Source: Dehalococcoidales bacterium (GTDB taxonomy: Bacteria; Chloroflexota; Dehalococcoidia; Dehalococcoidales; ARS1013). From it: 5,089 nucleotides of DNA. The first letter of the stretch is position 1; each line of letters opens with the position of its first letter. This document shows positions 4,418-5,089 of this stretch, piece after piece. Position numbers and translations under genes: made by a program. The DNA lies in contig NZEH01000041.1 of NCBI GenBank assembly GCA_002690375.1, positions 1 to 5,089 on the forward strand, read 5' to 3'. A model generated the notes under the pieces. The model worked only from the letters and a program-made list of their open reading frames with translations. It did not search any database and had not been told where the DNA came from.

Positions 4418-5089
4418 CTACTCATCAAGAACCTGTCTTAACTCCTTTATGAAACTACTGACCGTCGATACGAAATTATCCTCATCCTCCATAAGCTGAA
4501 TTAGCCGACTGCCGACAATAACCCCGTCAGCTGTCTGGGCCACCCGTCTTGCTTGATCTATGGTAGATACGCCGAAGCCAACACAAAGAGACTGGTGGGC
4601 TACCATTCTCACCCTAGTCAAGAAGGCCTCCAAGTCAGCAGGCAGCTCTTGCCTAGCTCCGGTAACCCCGGTTACCGAGACAAGATAGATAAATCCCCGC
4701 GATCTCTCAGCCACCAGCCTGATGCGTTCTTGAGTACTAGTCGGCGCCAACAGATAAATCAGGTCAAGATTCTGCTTTTGGATGATGGTCTCCATCTCTA
4801 AACCCTCCTCAGGAGGTAGATCAGGAATGATTAAGCCACTTATACCTGAACTAGCGCAGGCCTTTAAGAATTTATCCTGACCATAACTCAAGATCGGATT
4901 AAAGTAAGTCATAAACACCAGTGGTATGCTAACCTTCTGGCTCAACTGCTCGGCTACCTCAAGACAAAGCTGGGGAGTAACCCCATTCTCAATGGCAGAA
5001 AAGCTTGCCTTTTGTATAGTGGCACCATCAGCCAAGGGATCAGAGAAGGGTATCCCCAGCTCCACTATATCGCAGCCACTCGAGGCAAG
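4418..5089 (-). CDS. trpA: Tryptophan synthase alpha chain (partial, N-terminus outside window)
   Basis: TrpA cleaves indole-3-glycerol phosphate to indole and glyceraldehyde 3-phosphate; indole passes through a tunnel to TrpB. The visible 223 residues start at LASSGCDIVELGIPFSDP. The catalytic Glu is in VELGIPFSDP and the catalytic Asp in PLADG (equivalent to E49 and D60 of the Salmonella enzyme). Other TrpA landmarks follow: PLVFMTYFNPI, GLIIPDLPPEE, LLAPTSTQERI, FIYLVSVTGVTGAR (the flexible phosphate-side loop) and VGFGVST...DGVIVGSRL. About 45-50 N-terminal residues are missing beyond the right edge; the GTG at 5065 is an internal Val and not the start. The C-terminus ends normally. trpB and other trp genes would be expected further right, but none can be seen. 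The stop lies 40 bases from the decayed tRNA copy, so the islet ended just behind trpA. Confidence 0.96.
   Translation of the reverse strand, partial: LASSGCDIVELGIPFSDPLADGATIQKASFSAIENGVTPQLCLEVAEQLSQKVSIPLVFMTYFNPILSYGQDKFLKACASSGISGLIIPDLPPEEGLEMETIIQKQNLDLIYLLAPTSTQERIRLVAERSRGFIYLVSVTGVTGARQELPADLEAFLTRVRMVAHQSLCVGFGVSTIDQARRVAQTADGVIVGSRLIQLMEDEDNFVSTVSSFIKELRQVLDE

Noticed and set aside
4227..4499. A 90-codon rightward frame running through the cupredoxin end, the decayed tRNA copy and the trpA end.
   Set aside because: It overlaps real genes in other frames. Its resemblance to the start of the integrase-relic frame comes from the DNA repeat, not from a protein.

Overview
The window looks like bacterial chromosome, AT-leaning by eye, with densely packed housekeeping genes: peptide deformylase, a YggS-type PLP protein, tRNA-Pro and tryptophan synthase alpha. 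The trpA sequence, the cupredoxin-plus-FnIII membrane protein and the general style remind me of anaerobic Dehalococcoidia-like Chloroflexota. That assignment comes from memory of protein style and is an inference only.

Layout, left to right. Positions 1-90 are the C-terminal tail of an HtrA-like trypsin-fold protease, ending without a PDZ domain. A rightward pair follows: a RimK-like ATP-grasp ligase (182-1090) and a YggS/PLPBP-family protein (about 1107-1790), 16 bases apart and probably one operon. Converging on them is a leftward pair: peptide deformylase (2925-2425) then an MtnX-like HAD phosphatase (2421-1765). These two are nearly contiguous and probably translationally coupled. The last 26 bases of the yggS and HAD genes overlap tail to tail.

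The most interesting part is 3079-4377. A complete tRNA-Pro(GGG) gene with encoded CCA, behind a good extended -10 promoter, is followed directly by a relic of a tyrosine recombinase (only the N-terminal core-binding domain remains). Next comes a well-formed promoter, a 13-codon arginine-rich mini-ORF overlapping the next start by one base, and a membrane-anchored FnIII-cupredoxin protein. Right after that gene lies a decayed direct copy of the tRNA 3' end (27 of 33 positions identical), with weaker similarity continuing downstream. I read this as the scar of a small integrative element inserted at the tRNA-Pro 3' end. Its integrase has died and its cargo, the cupredoxin gene, survives. The cupredoxin keeps His, Cys and His copper-ligand candidates in an amicyanin-like spacing but has Glu where the axial Met is expected.

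The window ends in the leftward gene trpA, cut by the right edge. Its 3' end lies 40 bases from the decayed tRNA copy.
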